Notes: generated from the letters alone by a model not told the origin. Positions 6,996-14,969 are shown, counted from the stretch's first letter. The stretch is 14,969 nucleotides of DNA from Flavobacteriales bacterium UBA1694 (GCA_002319955.1 DCJS01000019.1:1-14969), one strand, 5' to 3'. Numbers and translations: made by a program.

Positions 6996-8567
6996 ATGAA
7001 AACCAATCTATTACGAATCGCTTTTTCTTTGATGGTTCTTGGACTTTTGAGCTCGTGTGTTAGGGACTTAGATACACTCCCCTTAACCGATACGGTGCTT
7101 ACGCCAGAGGATGCTTGGGCAGGGGAAGGATCCTACGCCCAGTTTGCCGCAAAAATATACGCCGGATTTTCACTATCGGGGAATGAAGGTCCTTCCGGCA
7201 TGCCCGACATTAATACAGGAGACCAAGGGGAGGCCACCTTTTTACGCTCGTACTGGAACCTTCAGCAGTTAGGAACGGATGAGGTCATGGGTGCATGGGA
7301 TAATGAAACTCTAAGAGGCCTTCAGTTCAACCAATGGACTTCCAGCAATCACTTTATTAATTTAAACTACACGAGAATCTATCTAAATATCGCTTATGCG
7401 AATGAGTTTCTTCGGGAAACCACTGAAGAGAAACTTACTGGTCGTCAGGTAGATTCCGCGCTTAAAAGCCAGGTAGCAGGCCTAAGAAATGAAGTGCGCG
7501 TTCTGCGTGCCCTAAGCTATTATTTCTTAATGGACCTTTACGGAAGTGTCCCATTCATCCCTGAAGAATCAGGTGTCGGTGCCTACCTTCCGGAGCAGAA
7601 GGACAGAAAATTCCTTTTCCAGTTTATTGAGTCCGAACTAAAAGCAGTGGAATCCGCACTCCCTTCTAATCAGAAGGTTGATTACGGAAAAGTCAATAAC
7701 GCCACAGCGCAAATGATTTTAGCCAAACTCTATTTGAATGCAGAGGTCTATCTTGGCGAAGCTAAATACACAGAAGCGATCACGGCATTGAATAAAGTGA
7801 TTGGTGGGGGCTTTAGCCTAGATCCCGTTTACAAAAATATTTTTGTGGCAGACAATGATCTTTCACCTGAAATCATTTACTCATTTGTATATGACGGTAG
7901 ACGAGCCACCACCTACGGGGGAACCACGTTCCTTATCGCTGCGGCATTAAAATCCGATATGGACCCTCAGGGAAATTTTGGATTTTCGCAGGCATGGTCG
8001 GGAATCCGTTCAAAAGAAACGCTGTCGGATCAATTTGGCGCGGATGATAGACGCGCAATGTTCTGGAAACAGGACCGCACCAGAGAAACCACCGAATGGT
8101 TTGACTTTGCTCAGGGCTGGGCCGTGACCAAATTCACCAACAAGAAAAAAGACGGATCCGATGGGTCTAGCAACGTCTTTGCCGATACGGATTTTCCGCT
8201 CTTTCGTTTAGGGGATGCTTACCTTATGTACGCCGAGGCTGTAGTAAGAGGCGGCGGTGGCGGCAGTCTGGCCACAGCGGTTAACTATGTTAATGCCCTT
8301 CGACTTCGTGCGAATGCCCCTTTAATTGGACCGAGCGGACTTACCCTTGACTTTCTTTTAGACGAACGTTCAAGAGAACTCTATTGGGAAGGGCACCGAA
8401 GACAAGATTTGATTCGATTTGGTAAGTTTACCAAATCCTACGCATGGCCTTGGAAAAATGGCGTCTACAGTGGGATCGCGACGATTGACGATAAATTTAA
8501 GATTTATCCGCTTCCCTCCCAGGAGCTTACGGCCAACCCGAACTTAAAGCAGAATCCAGGATACTAA
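6996..8567 (+). CDS. susD: SusD/RagB-family surface glycan-binding lipoprotein
   Basis: A 523-residue SusD-type lid protein that binds alpha-glucan at the cell surface and closes over the SusC pore. It has a lipoprotein signal peptide with lipobox LSSC (Cys21), followed by VRDLD, an acidic stretch compatible with export to the cell surface. The helical TPR-like scaffold includes LRNEVRVLRALSYYFLMDLYG, the typical SusD segment. The C-terminal signature is present: LLDERSRELYWEGHRRQDLI begins at residue 454, and the tail from 503 reads IYPLPSQELTANPNLKQNPGY, as in most family members. Length is normal for the family. The gene begins 12 bases after susC and ends 11 before the next gene, so it is surely co-transcribed. 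Ligand specificity cannot be read directly; starch-type glucan is inferred from the neighbouring genes. Confidence 0.96.
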   Translation: MKTNLLRIAFSLMVLGLLSSCVRDLDTLPLTDTVLTPEDAWAGEGSYAQFAAKIYAGFSLSGNEGPSGMPDINTGDQGEATFLRSYWNLQQLGTDEVMGAWDNETLRGLQFNQWTSSNHFINLNYTRIYLNIAYANEFLRETTEEKLTGRQVDSALKSQVAGLRNEVRVLRALSYYFLMDLYGSVPFIPEESGVGAYLPEQKDRKFLFQFIESELKAVESALPSNQKVDYGKVNNATAQMILAKLYLNAEVYLGEAKYTEAITALNKVIGGGFSLDPVYKNIFVADNDLSPEIIYSFVYDGRRATTYGGTTFLIAAALKSDMDPQGNFGFSQAWSGIRSKETLSDQFGADDRRAMFWKQDRTRETTEWFDFAQGWAVTKFTNKKKDGSDGSSNVFADTDFPLFRLGDAYLMYAEAVVRGGGGGSLATAVNYVNALRLRANAPLIGPSGLTLDFLLDERSRELYWEGHRRQDLIRFGKFTKSYAWPWKNGVYSGIATIDDKFKIYPLPSQELTANPNLKQNPGY

Positions 8568-8578
8568 ACTAAAAAATT

Positions 8579-9697
8579 ATGAAATCGATAAAGTACTTGT
8601 TTGCGCCGCTTCTTGCTCTTTTAGCCTTAGTGGCCTGCCGCGAGGAGCCCCTTTTAACCTTAGAGCAGGTAAAGGCGAGCGAGCTTAAGCCACTGGTCCA
8701 GACTGAGTTTACACTTTCTGAACCGGTAAGCGGTCAGAATCCACTTGTCTTTACGGCCAACTGGAGCGAGACGGTCTTTCGTTTAAGTGAAAGCACAAAT
8801 CCGACCCCTGGCGGTCCGGTAAGTTATAGCCTTGAAATTGACCAGAAAGGAAATGAGTTTGCAAGCCCTAGTGTGCTTGCTGCAACGGGAAGCCTTTATG
8901 CCCATGTTTTAGCGAAAGATCTCAATGGGCTTTTGCTTTCCGCCTTTCAGGCGGATCCAGCAGAGCCTATAGAACTCGAACTTCGAATTGTAGCCTATTA
9001 TGGCGAAAATAAAATAAGTAAGGCCGTTTCTGACAATACGCTTGACTTAACAGTCACCGTGTATAAGCCCGTATCGACGGTGCCAGCAATTTATCTAATT
9101 GGCGATATGAACGGTTGGGACCCCACCAATACGGACTATATCCTCTACCGAGATACCAATGCGGTGAGCGACCATACGTACACCTACACCGGTAGACTTG
9201 CAGCAGGGACTTATTTCAAGTTTATGCCTCAGGAGGCGTTAGGAACGTACAAAGCCTACATACGCAAAGACGATACAAGTTTAGCTTACGAAGAGTCCGA
9301 AGGCGGAGCCTTCTTCAACGAAGTCGAACGCTACGTGACCATTACAATTGATACGGAGAGTCTTTCCTACACCATTGAAAACTTTGATATGACTGGAAAG
9401 CAAGTCTATAATACGCTCGGTCCCATAGGAGGCTTTACGAATTGGGATAACGAACCACCAATGACTAAATCGTCTTACGATCCTCACCAATGGAGCGGAA
9501 CCTTTGAGATTTCAATGGCTACGGCTCTAAAGTTTAGAGCAAACAAAGATTGGGCGAATAATTGGGGTGGAACCTCCGAGCAGGTGCCTTATGGGAAGGC
9601 CGTCTTTGATGGGCCTGGTGCGGATATAGCCCTTCCAGGGACCTACAAGATCCACTTTAACGACCTTACTGGACATTACGTCATTCTAAAACAATAA
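8579..9697 (+). CDS. susE: SusE-type starch-binding outer-membrane lipoprotein
   Basis: A 372-residue lipoprotein (signal peptide with LVAC, Cys20). The N-terminal part to about residue 165 fits the SusE N-terminal domain, an Ig-like spacer containing FTANWSE and YSLEID. Two SusE/SusF-type carbohydrate-binding modules follow. The first, about 169-268, begins IYLIGDMNGWDPTNTDY; the second, about 277-372, contains LGPIGGFTNWDNEPPMTKS and LKFRANKDWANNWGG. The tryptophans and tyrosines in these stretches are the kind that stack on glucose rings in known SusE/F modules. The protein has no catalytic domain and should hold starch near SusCD. The two-module layout matches SusE rather than SusF, which has three. 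The next gene encodes a close paralogue, so the pair came from duplication. This family supports assignment of the locus to alpha-glucans. Confidence 0.92.
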   Translation: MKSIKYLFAPLLALLALVACREEPLLTLEQVKASELKPLVQTEFTLSEPVSGQNPLVFTANWSETVFRLSESTNPTPGGPVSYSLEIDQKGNEFASPSVLAATGSLYAHVLAKDLNGLLLSAFQADPAEPIELELRIVAYYGENKISKAVSDNTLDLTVTVYKPVSTVPAIYLIGDMNGWDPTNTDYILYRDTNAVSDHTYTYTGRLAAGTYFKFMPQEALGTYKAYIRKDDTSLAYEESEGGAFFNEVERYVTITIDTESLSYTIENFDMTGKQVYNTLGPIGGFTNWDNEPPMTKSSYDPHQWSGTFEISMATALKFRANKDWANNWGGTSEQVPYGKAVFDGPGADIALPGTYKIHFNDLTGHYVILKQ

Positions 9698-9709
9698 ACG
9701 ACTACAGAA

Positions 9710-10816
9710 ATGAAACTATTACGTAATACACTCTTGTTACTTCTTCCTGTTTTTTTGCTCGTCGCGTGTCAGCGTGACTACCAAGAGGAGCAGGGCGGAG
9801 TCGTGACTACCGCGGCGGAGCTAAACCCACTAGCCAGTTCCACCTGGAATTTAGTAAGGCCTCAAGAGGAGCAGGATCCACTCGCGGCGCGAGTGAGTTG
9901 GAGCAAAGCCAAGTTCTCTTTCGAGAATGGCGACTTTATCTTCACGGACGATCTTAAGTATACTTTAGAGATTGACCTTGGCGAAAATGACTTTTCGAGC
10001 CCCGTGATCCTAGGCGAGACAACTGAGCTCTATTTTGATGTGCATACCAAGGCTTTGAAGGAGGCAATCGATCAACTCGCCGGCGCGGAATTAACCGAAA
10101 TGCAAAATTTTAATCTCCGCGTTAAATCAAGTTCTAGTAAAGGCGAGAGCTTGTCGAATCTAATGCCGGTTTCTATTACGAGTTACTATTTAATCGATCC
10201 ATTTGTATCGAATATCTATCTCATTGGTGATATGAACGGGTGGGATCCTTCCAATACCGATTACATTCTTTTCAGAAATTCAAATGAGTATACAGATGGC
10301 TCGTACACGTACACGGGGTATTTTCCACAGGCAAGTTACTTTAAGATGGTCTCAGAAGAAAATCTAGGTGCTTTTGATAAGATGTATTGCGCAGGTGAGA
10401 ACGGGGAGCTAACCTTTGGGGATTTGGGCGCCTTTTATGTTGAGCAGGGCTATCACACCATAACGATTAATACACTTGATAAAACCTGGAACATAGAGGC
10501 CTTTGATGGCGCTTCTAAGCCGGTCTATAGTACGCTCGGACCTATTGGAGGATTCTCCGGGTGGGATAACGAGCCCTTGATGACTAAAAGCGACTTTGAT
10601 CCACATCAATGGCGACTTGACTACGAGTTTACTGAATCCACTGCGGTGAAATTTAGAGCCGACCACGATTGGGCAAAAAACTGGGGCGGATCTGATTTGG
10701 AGATTCCTTATGGGCATGCGCTGTTTGATGGACCTGGTGCAAGTTTAAATGAGCTGGGATCTTACCGAATTTACTTTAACGATTTAACAGGCCATTACGC
10801 TTTAATTAAGCAGTAA
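9710..10816 (+). CDS. Second SusE-type starch-binding lipoprotein (paralogue)
   Basis: A 368-residue lipoprotein (LVAC, Cys20) with the same domain order as the preceding gene: an N-terminal SusE-like domain (about 21-160), a first binding module (about 167-265, IYLIGDMNGWDPSNTDY) and a second (about 273-368, LGPIGGFSGWDNEPLMTKS, then VKFRADHDWAKNWGG). The C-terminal halves of the two proteins match closely and both end in FNDLTGHY, three residues and KQ. The N-terminal domains differ much more, beyond a shared core of SW or NWS followed by Y.LEID. It fills the place of SusF in the Bacteroides operon but has two modules, not three, so I leave the symbol open. It starts 12 bases after the previous stop. 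A 35-base AT-rich gap separates it from the amylase gene. Confidence 0.9.
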   Translation: MKLLRNTLLLLLPVFLLVACQRDYQEEQGGVVTTAAELNPLASSTWNLVRPQEEQDPLAARVSWSKAKFSFENGDFIFTDDLKYTLEIDLGENDFSSPVILGETTELYFDVHTKALKEAIDQLAGAELTEMQNFNLRVKSSSSKGESLSNLMPVSITSYYLIDPFVSNIYLIGDMNGWDPSNTDYILFRNSNEYTDGSYTYTGYFPQASYFKMVSEENLGAFDKMYCAGENGELTFGDLGAFYVEQGYHTITINTLDKTWNIEAFDGASKPVYSTLGPIGGFSGWDNEPLMTKSDFDPHQWRLDYEFTESTAVKFRADHDWAKNWGGSDLEIPYGHALFDGPGASLNELGSYRIYFNDLTGHYALIKQ

Positions 10817-10851
10817 TGTCCCTAATTATTGAACTTTATAATTGAAATAAA

Positions 10852-12216
10852 ATGAGAACGAATCGATTGTTTTTTTTAAGTTTAGTCCTATTACTAAGCT
10901 TTGGTAGTTGCGATCGCAGCTCCAATACCAAAGGGCAAGAGCGAAATAATTCAGCGGTATCCCCTATATCCAATGATAATAAGACTATCTACGAGTTAAA
11001 TGTCAGAAACTATTCCTCAAAGGGATTTAAAGGAGTGGAGGCAGACCTTCAAAGAATAAAAGACTTAGGAATTGATGTCATTTGGCTTATGCCAATTCAC
11101 CCCATTGGGGAAGTGAACAGAAACGGTTCCCTTGGAAGTCCTTACGCCATCAAGGACTACACCGATGTCAATCCAGAATTTGGTACGAAGGCCGATTTTA
11201 AAGATTTGGTAGACGCGGCTCATAAGCTTGGTATGGAAATCATGCTCGATTGGGTGGCAAACCATACCGCTTGGGACCATCCATGGACTCAGAGCAATAT
11301 CGACTATTATTCCTACTCTTCAACCGGTGAGCGTCCTTATTCTCCAGAAGGCTGGCTCGATGTGATCGAACTTAATTTCGATAACCAGGCAATGAGAAAA
11401 GAGATGATCGATGCCATGAAATACTGGGTGACCGAGTTTGATATTGACGGGTACCGCTGTGATGCGGTGGTGTTCACTCCAGTAGACTTCTGGGCTGAGG
11501 CACGAGCCGCCATTGATCCAATCAAGAAACTCTTTTGGCTTGCTGAAGGCGATAAGCCGGAGTACATGAGCGTCTTTGACTACGATTATGCTTGGGATTT
11601 TAGCCACAAGATTACCGAGTTTGGAACGGGGAGTGATATCGAACTATTGAAAACCGCCGTCCAAGGGGTTTATGACAATCCGGTTTATAAGGACAAAGGC
11701 CGTATGCTTTATTTGACGAATCACGATGTGAATTCTCATGAAAGTACAGAGTTTACAAGATTTGGTGCGAACGTGCTTCCCTTAAGTGTGTTTTATTTTA
11801 CCATCTACGATATGCCCCTTATATATAACGGGCAAGAAATTGGGATGAATAAGATGATGGGTCTCTTTGATTACGATCCGGTTGTTTGGGAGCCTGCCAA
11901 TAAAATTTTCCTAAATCTTTTTAAAGATTTGACTTATCTTCGTCGTACCCATCCCGCTTTAGAGGCAGGAAAGAACCGCGGAGCGATCAAGTTTATTCAA
12001 TCGAGCGATCCGAAAGTTCTTAGTTATACAAGAACGAAAGGCGATAAACAAGTTTTCGTTGTTCTGAATTTTGGAGCAGTCGCCTCCAAAGTCTATTTTC
12101 CTGAAGGTGGGCCAAGTGGAGAGTTTAAAGAGCTTTTCACGGGGGAGAAAATCTCTTTCCCAAATTCTCAGGGCCTGACGCTAATGGAAAAGGGCTATAG
12201 TGTCTTTGTAAAGTAA
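10852..12216 (+). CDS. GH13 alpha-amylase, lipoprotein
   Basis: A 454-residue glycoside hydrolase of family 13 that should cleave alpha-1,4 bonds of starch or maltodextrin. The signal peptide ends in a lipobox (FGSC, Cys20), placing it on a membrane, probably the outer surface as for SusG. All four GH13 regions are present: DWVANH (133-138), GYRCDAVVF with nucleophile D204, WLAEGD with acid/base E232, and LTNHD with D292. IYELNVRNYS and the WLMPIHPIGE block mark the start of the barrel, and a short beta domain closes the protein (from about 375). SusG has about 690 residues because of an inserted CBM58; this enzyme has no room for one, so binding is left to the SusE-type proteins. The N-terminal linker (21-43) is Ser/Asn-rich. 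Family and catalytic residues are certain; exact products are not. I cannot place the subfamily. Confidence 0.94.
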   Translation: MRTNRLFFLSLVLLLSFGSCDRSSNTKGQERNNSAVSPISNDNKTIYELNVRNYSSKGFKGVEADLQRIKDLGIDVIWLMPIHPIGEVNRNGSLGSPYAIKDYTDVNPEFGTKADFKDLVDAAHKLGMEIMLDWVANHTAWDHPWTQSNIDYYSYSSTGERPYSPEGWLDVIELNFDNQAMRKEMIDAMKYWVTEFDIDGYRCDAVVFTPVDFWAEARAAIDPIKKLFWLAEGDKPEYMSVFDYDYAWDFSHKITEFGTGSDIELLKTAVQGVYDNPVYKDKGRMLYLTNHDVNSHESTEFTRFGANVLPLSVFYFTIYDMPLIYNGQEIGMNKMMGLFDYDPVVWEPANKIFLNLFKDLTYLRRTHPALEAGKNRGAIKFIQSSDPKVLSYTRTKGDKQVFVVLNFGAVASKVYFPEGGPSGEFKELFTGEKISFPNSQGLTLMEKGYSVFVK

Positions 12217-12234
12217 AAAATGTAATTCATTGTA

Positions 12235-14217
12235 ATGAAGTTAAGATTAAGTATTGTTCTTGTATTTGTTGTGTTTATTGGCCTGCAGGCGCAAAAAACC
12301 TTTAAGCTCTATTCTCCCGATAAAACCCTTGAACTAACCGTTCAGGAAAAGAAAGGAGAAGTCTCTTACGCCCTTAAAAAAGATGGTAAACCCCTGCTTG
12401 GTTCTTCAAACTTAGGTTTTGCGCTAAAAGAGGGCGATTTATCAAAGGATTTTAAAATAGTTGAAACCAAAACAAGCTCAAAGGATGAGTCTTGGAGTCA
12501 GCCTTGGGGTGAAGAGATCGACGTAAGAAATCACTACAACGAACTCTTTGTTGAGTTAAAACAAAAGAAGGGAGAAAAGCGAGCGCTAAATATTCGATTC
12601 AGAGCCTTTGATGATGGTATTGGTTTTCGGTACGAGTTTCCAAAACAAACGAATCTAGATAAATTCACCATTACAGACGAGAAGACCACTTTTGATTTTT
12701 TAAAGGATCATAAGTCCTGGTCCCTTTCCTATAATGCCGAGTTTTATGAAGGTCTTTACCGAGATAGGGCTTTATCAAAGTTAGATACCATTTCTACGCC
12801 GCTTACAATTGAGACCGAAAACGGCTTTTATTTGGCAGTGCACGAAGCGAATCTAACCAACTTTGCCTCGCTAAATCTCTTTCCTACCGGATCTACAAAA
12901 ACAGAGTTAAAAGCCTACTTAACGCCTTGGGCAAATGGAGATAAAGTCTATTTGGAAACGGGTTCGGTGTCTCCATGGCGCACGCTAATTGTGGCTACAT
13001 CGCCTGGCGATTTAATGCTGTCAAGGCTTATGCTCAATCTGAATGAACCAAACCGAATTAAAGACACTTCATGGATTAAACCAGGCCGTTACATCGGAAT
13101 CTGGTGGGGCATCCACATGGAAAAATATACGTGGAAACAAGGGCCTACCCACGGCGCGGAAACATCCAACGTGCTTCGCTATATTGATTTTGCAGCAAAG
13201 CATGGATTTTCAGGTGTCCTAGTTGAAGGCTGGAACGAAGGCTGGGAAGAATGGAAAGACTATCAGTTCACTAAGCCATATTCGGACTTTGACATCAAAC
13301 GAATTACGGACTATGCAAAATCCAAAGGTGTAAAATTGATTGGACACCATGAAACGGGTGGTGCCACGAAAAATTACGAGTCCCAAATGGAAGATGCTTT
13401 TACCTACTATAAATCCTTCGGAGTTGATGCGGTAAAAACTGGTTATGTCGGAAGTCTTCTTGATGGAAAGCAAAAGCATGGCAGTCAGTATGGCGTTCGC
13501 CATTATCGAAAGGTGATTGAATCAGCTGCTAAGCACCAAATTATGATTGATAACCACGAGCCGGCCATGCCAACGGGACTACAGCGGACGTATCCCAACC
13601 TAATGACTCAAGAGGGCGTACGAGGCCAGGAGTGGGATGCTTGGTCAAAGGATGGAGGAAATCCTCCAAACCATACGACCATTATTCCATTTACTAGAGG
13701 ACTTGCTGGGCCCATGGATTTTACGCCAGGTACCTTTGATTTTGAAAATCCAGTGATTCCAGGAACTCGCGTGTGGACGACCCTTGCAAAACAGTTGGCG
13801 CTTTCAGTTGTGATCTATAGTCCACTTCAGATGGCCTCTGATATGATTGAAAATTATGAAAACAAACCTGAATTCGAATTTCTTACCTCGGTACCAACTA
13901 CCTTTTCGAAGACGGTGGTGCCTGATGCTGAAATTGGAGAATATGTAACCATTGCAAGAAGAGATCTAAATGCGAGGGACTGGTATGTCGGAAGTATTAC
14001 CAACGAGAAAGCGCGCGACATTAAAATCAGCCTTGAATTCTTAGAGAAAGGGGCGCGGTATAAAGCGAAGATTTTTAGAGATGGACCTGGTGCCGATTAC
14101 TTAACGAATCCCTACCCCGTGGTTATTGAAGAGAAAATAGTGTTCAAAGAGGATGTCCTAGAGTTCCACCTGGCCTCAGGCGGTGGACTCGGCATCCTAA
14201 TAAAAAAGCAAAAATAG
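12235..14217 (+). CDS. susB: GH97 alpha-glucosidase (SusB-type)
   Basis: A 660-residue family 97 glycoside hydrolase that should release glucose from the non-reducing ends of imported maltodextrins. The signal peptide (1-19, core IVLVFVVFIGL, then QAQ) suggests a periplasmic enzyme. The N-terminal beta domain contains GIGFRYEFP, the catalytic barrel runs about 280-560, and a beta domain ends the protein. Candidate catalytic residues are E373 in GHHETGG, E442 in DNHEP, E460 in TQEG and E466 in GQEW. Their spacing (69, 18 and 6) equals that of E439, E508, E526 and E532 of Bacteroides SusB, which I cite from memory. This points to the inverting, calcium-dependent alpha-glucosidase branch and not the retaining alpha-galactosidase branch with Asp. 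It is the last gene of the operon, 18 bases after the amylase and followed by a strong terminator. Confidence 0.95.
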   Translation: MKLRLSIVLVFVVFIGLQAQKTFKLYSPDKTLELTVQEKKGEVSYALKKDGKPLLGSSNLGFALKEGDLSKDFKIVETKTSSKDESWSQPWGEEIDVRNHYNELFVELKQKKGEKRALNIRFRAFDDGIGFRYEFPKQTNLDKFTITDEKTTFDFLKDHKSWSLSYNAEFYEGLYRDRALSKLDTISTPLTIETENGFYLAVHEANLTNFASLNLFPTGSTKTELKAYLTPWANGDKVYLETGSVSPWRTLIVATSPGDLMLSRLMLNLNEPNRIKDTSWIKPGRYIGIWWGIHMEKYTWKQGPTHGAETSNVLRYIDFAAKHGFSGVLVEGWNEGWEEWKDYQFTKPYSDFDIKRITDYAKSKGVKLIGHHETGGATKNYESQMEDAFTYYKSFGVDAVKTGYVGSLLDGKQKHGSQYGVRHYRKVIESAAKHQIMIDNHEPAMPTGLQRTYPNLMTQEGVRGQEWDAWSKDGGNPPNHTTIIPFTRGLAGPMDFTPGTFDFENPVIPGTRVWTTLAKQLALSVVIYSPLQMASDMIENYENKPEFEFLTSVPTTFSKTVVPDAEIGEYVTIARRDLNARDWYVGSITNEKARDIKISLEFLEKGARYKAKIFRDGPGADYLTNPYPVVIEEKIVFKEDVLEFHLASGGGLGILIKKQK

Positions 14218-14242
14218 TAAAGTTAAAGGATTACAATTGCGG

Positions 14243-14270
14243 CCGCTCCTAATTTAGGAGTGGTTTTTTT
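14243..14270 (+). terminator. Rho-independent terminator of the sus operon
   Basis: CCGCTCCTA (14243-14251) pairs with TAGGAGTGG (14255-14263) in a 9-base stem with one G-T pair and a three-base loop, followed by seven T (14264-14270). It begins 25 bases after the susB stop and defines the end of the operon. Confidence 0.9.
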
Positions 14271-14314
14271 ATGTCTGTTTATATAAGAAATTGTATCCGC
14301 CCGACCAAGTACAT

Positions 14315-14346
14315 CTTGTCTAAGCTTGATTGAGTTTTTAGCTTTG
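14315..14346 (+). promoter_or_regulatory. IS66 element promoter (CTTG-N20-TAGCTTTG)
   Basis: CTTG at 14315-14318 and TAGCTTTG at 14339-14346 are 20 bases apart, an almost full match to the Bacteroidota -33/-7 consensus. The -7 box ends 16 bases before the tnpA ATG, so the leader would be about 10 bases. The element appears to carry its own promoter and does not need read-through from the sus operon. Confidence 0.55.
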
Positions 14347-14362
14347 TCTCAAAGAAAAGAAT

Positions 14363-14641
14363 ATGACAAAGCGAGAAGAGGGACTGCTTTTGGTTAGCGA
14401 GTGGCGTGAGAGCGGACTTAGTAGAAAGGAATTTTGCGCGAGCAAAAGCATTGGCGTGCATCGCCTGAGCTACTGGCTCTCGCGCGAGTCGGAGCTCGGA
14501 GCCTTAAACTTAGGGTTTTTTAAGCTCCCTCGACAGCAGACTACCCCAAGGGGAGATCTTCGTGTTCACTACCCCAATGGCGTGAAAATAGAATGCGCCG
14601 TGGATTTAGCGCTCGTAAGACAACTGATTCGTCTTTACTAA
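14363..14641 (+). CDS. tnpA: IS66 family accessory protein TnpA
   Basis: A 92-residue protein of the IS66 TnpA (Orf1) type. The N-terminal half is a small helix-turn-helix: WRESGLSRKEFCASKSIGVHRLSYW (positions 14-38) has the usual 'SG.S...FC...I....YW' pattern. The C-terminal half carries the family's closing block LRVHYPNGVKIEC (66-78) and a final leucine-rich helix (LVRQLIRLY). It is needed with TnpB and TnpC for transposition, though its exact role is not settled; DNA binding is likely from the fold. Its length is near the usual 90 to 120 residues and the frame is intact. The stop is one base from the tnpB start, so the two are probably translationally coupled. Confidence 0.88.
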   Translation: MTKREEGLLLVSEWRESGLSRKEFCASKSIGVHRLSYWLSRESELGALNLGFFKLPRQQTTPRGDLRVHYPNGVKIECAVDLALVRQLIRLY

Positions 14642-14642
14642 G

Positions 14643-14969
14643 ATGTTTGCTTTAGGGTCTTGTGAATGTTACTACCTGTATCAGGGTGCTTGTGATATGC
14701 GTAAAAGTTTTGACGGTCTCTGCGGTTTGGTTTTGGATCAAATGAAAAGAGTGCCCAGCTCTGGGGAGGTATTTGTGTTTTTAAATCGCAGCCGCACACA
14801 CCTTAAACTTCTTCATTGGGAATACGGCGGTTTTGTGCTTTATTACAAGCGCCTGGAAAGGGGCAGCTTTCTTGCCCCTCATAGCGCGAGTGGCGAGGTG
14901 AGTTACAGTGATTTGGTTTTGATGATTGAAGGCATTGAAGTACTTGAAAAGAGACAAAGAAAAAGATAC
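14643..14969 (+). CDS. tnpB: IS66 family protein TnpB (Orf2), cut by the window edge
   Basis: The frame is open from the ATG at 14643 to the right edge, giving 109 residues. It shows the IS66 Orf2 pattern: YLYQGACDMRKSFDGLCGLV (positions 11-30), then VFVFLNRSRTHLKLLHWEYG and GFVLYYKRLERGSF, as in family members of about 115 residues. Only a few residues should be missing, and the lysine/arginine-rich end (EKRQRKR) is typical of the C-terminus. The start is set by the one-base gap after the tnpA stop and by the standard N-terminus. The protein is required for IS66 transposition, but its biochemical function is unknown. The frame is undamaged as far as it can be seen. Confidence 0.9.
   Translation, partial: MFALGSCECYYLYQGACDMRKSFDGLCGLVLDQMKRVPSSGEVFVFLNRSRTHLKLLHWEYGGFVLYYKRLERGSFLAPHSASGEVSYSDLVLMIEGIEVLEKRQRKRY

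Larger units (their letters stand above)
14293..14969 (+). mobile_element. IS66-family insertion sequence, left part only
   Basis: The two genes at 14363 and 14643 are the accessory genes tnpA and tnpB of IS66 elements in their usual order and tight spacing; the large transposase gene tnpC would follow beyond the right edge. The left end is not proven. A GC-rich string GTATCCGCCCGACC starting at 14293 stands out from AT-rich surroundings and could be the left inverted repeat, which would place the insertion 22 bases after the sus operon terminator. The right end and target duplication cannot be seen. Confidence 0.7.

Noticed and set aside
10409..10717. 102-codon frame on the - strand inside the second SusE-type gene
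   Set aside because: It sits opposite conserved starch-binding modules, and its composition reflects the complementary strand. No promoter or domain supports it.
10820..10844. AT-rich inverted repeat and TATAATTG box between the second SusE-type gene and the amylase gene
   Set aside because: The pairing AATTAT/ATAATT is only six weak pairs, and no -33 element lies at the right distance. The 35-base gap is consistent with simple co-transcription.
14239..14246. GCGGCCGC string (NotI site) at the operon terminator, raising the idea of a cloning scar
   Set aside because: It partly forms the natural terminator stem and is not accompanied by vector-like sequence. An eight-base match is readily explained by chance.
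1..14969. Search for CRISPR arrays, tRNA or rRNA genes and other RNA genes
   Set aside because: No regularly spaced repeats and no tRNA- or rRNA-like sequence were seen on reading the window, and nearly all of it is covered by protein genes. A covariance-model search was not possible.

Overview
The window looks like a chromosomal segment of a member of the Bacteroidota. The evidence is a full SusC/SusD-type glycan uptake locus, promoters of the Bacteroidota form TTTG-(about 20)-TAnnTTTG, A-rich starts without clear Shine-Dalgarno sites, and lipoprotein signal peptides on the surface proteins. Genus cannot be fixed from what is visible. Every gene I can support lies on the + strand.

Layout: (1) 1-141 is the tail of a broken DUF1016/YhcG-type nuclease gene, running into a good promoter and a small exported protein of unknown function (151-564). 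(2) 780-2094 holds two tandem TlpA/ResA-like thioredoxins, the first with an ordinary signal peptide and the second tethered to the membrane, closed by a terminator at 2107-2165. (3) 2248-3921 encodes a membrane-spanning SusR-like regulator with a periplasmic TPR-type sensor and a cytoplasmic helix-turn-helix. (4) 4167-14217 is a six-gene operon: susC, susD, two SusE-type starch-binding lipoproteins, a GH13 alpha-amylase lipoprotein and a GH97 (SusB-type) alpha-glucosidase. Gaps are 11 to 35 bases, and a strong terminator follows at 14243-14270. (5) From about 14293 to the right edge is the left part of an IS66-family insertion sequence, with tnpA complete and tnpB cut by the window edge.

How it works together (inference from the known Sus system): the SusE-type lipoproteins and SusD bind starch or a related alpha-glucan at the cell surface, the lipoprotein amylase cuts it, SusC imports the oligosaccharides with TonB energy, and the GH97 enzyme releases glucose in the periplasm. 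The SusR-like protein next door probably senses maltose or maltodextrin in the periplasm and switches on the susC promoter. This is a compact version of a known type of locus: no SusA-like periplasmic neopullulanase and no inner-membrane sugar transporter are present. I did not find a clearly new biological system. The least explained parts are the inverted repeat just upstream of susC, the SusC lacking the usual N-terminal extension, and the small exported protein at 151-564.
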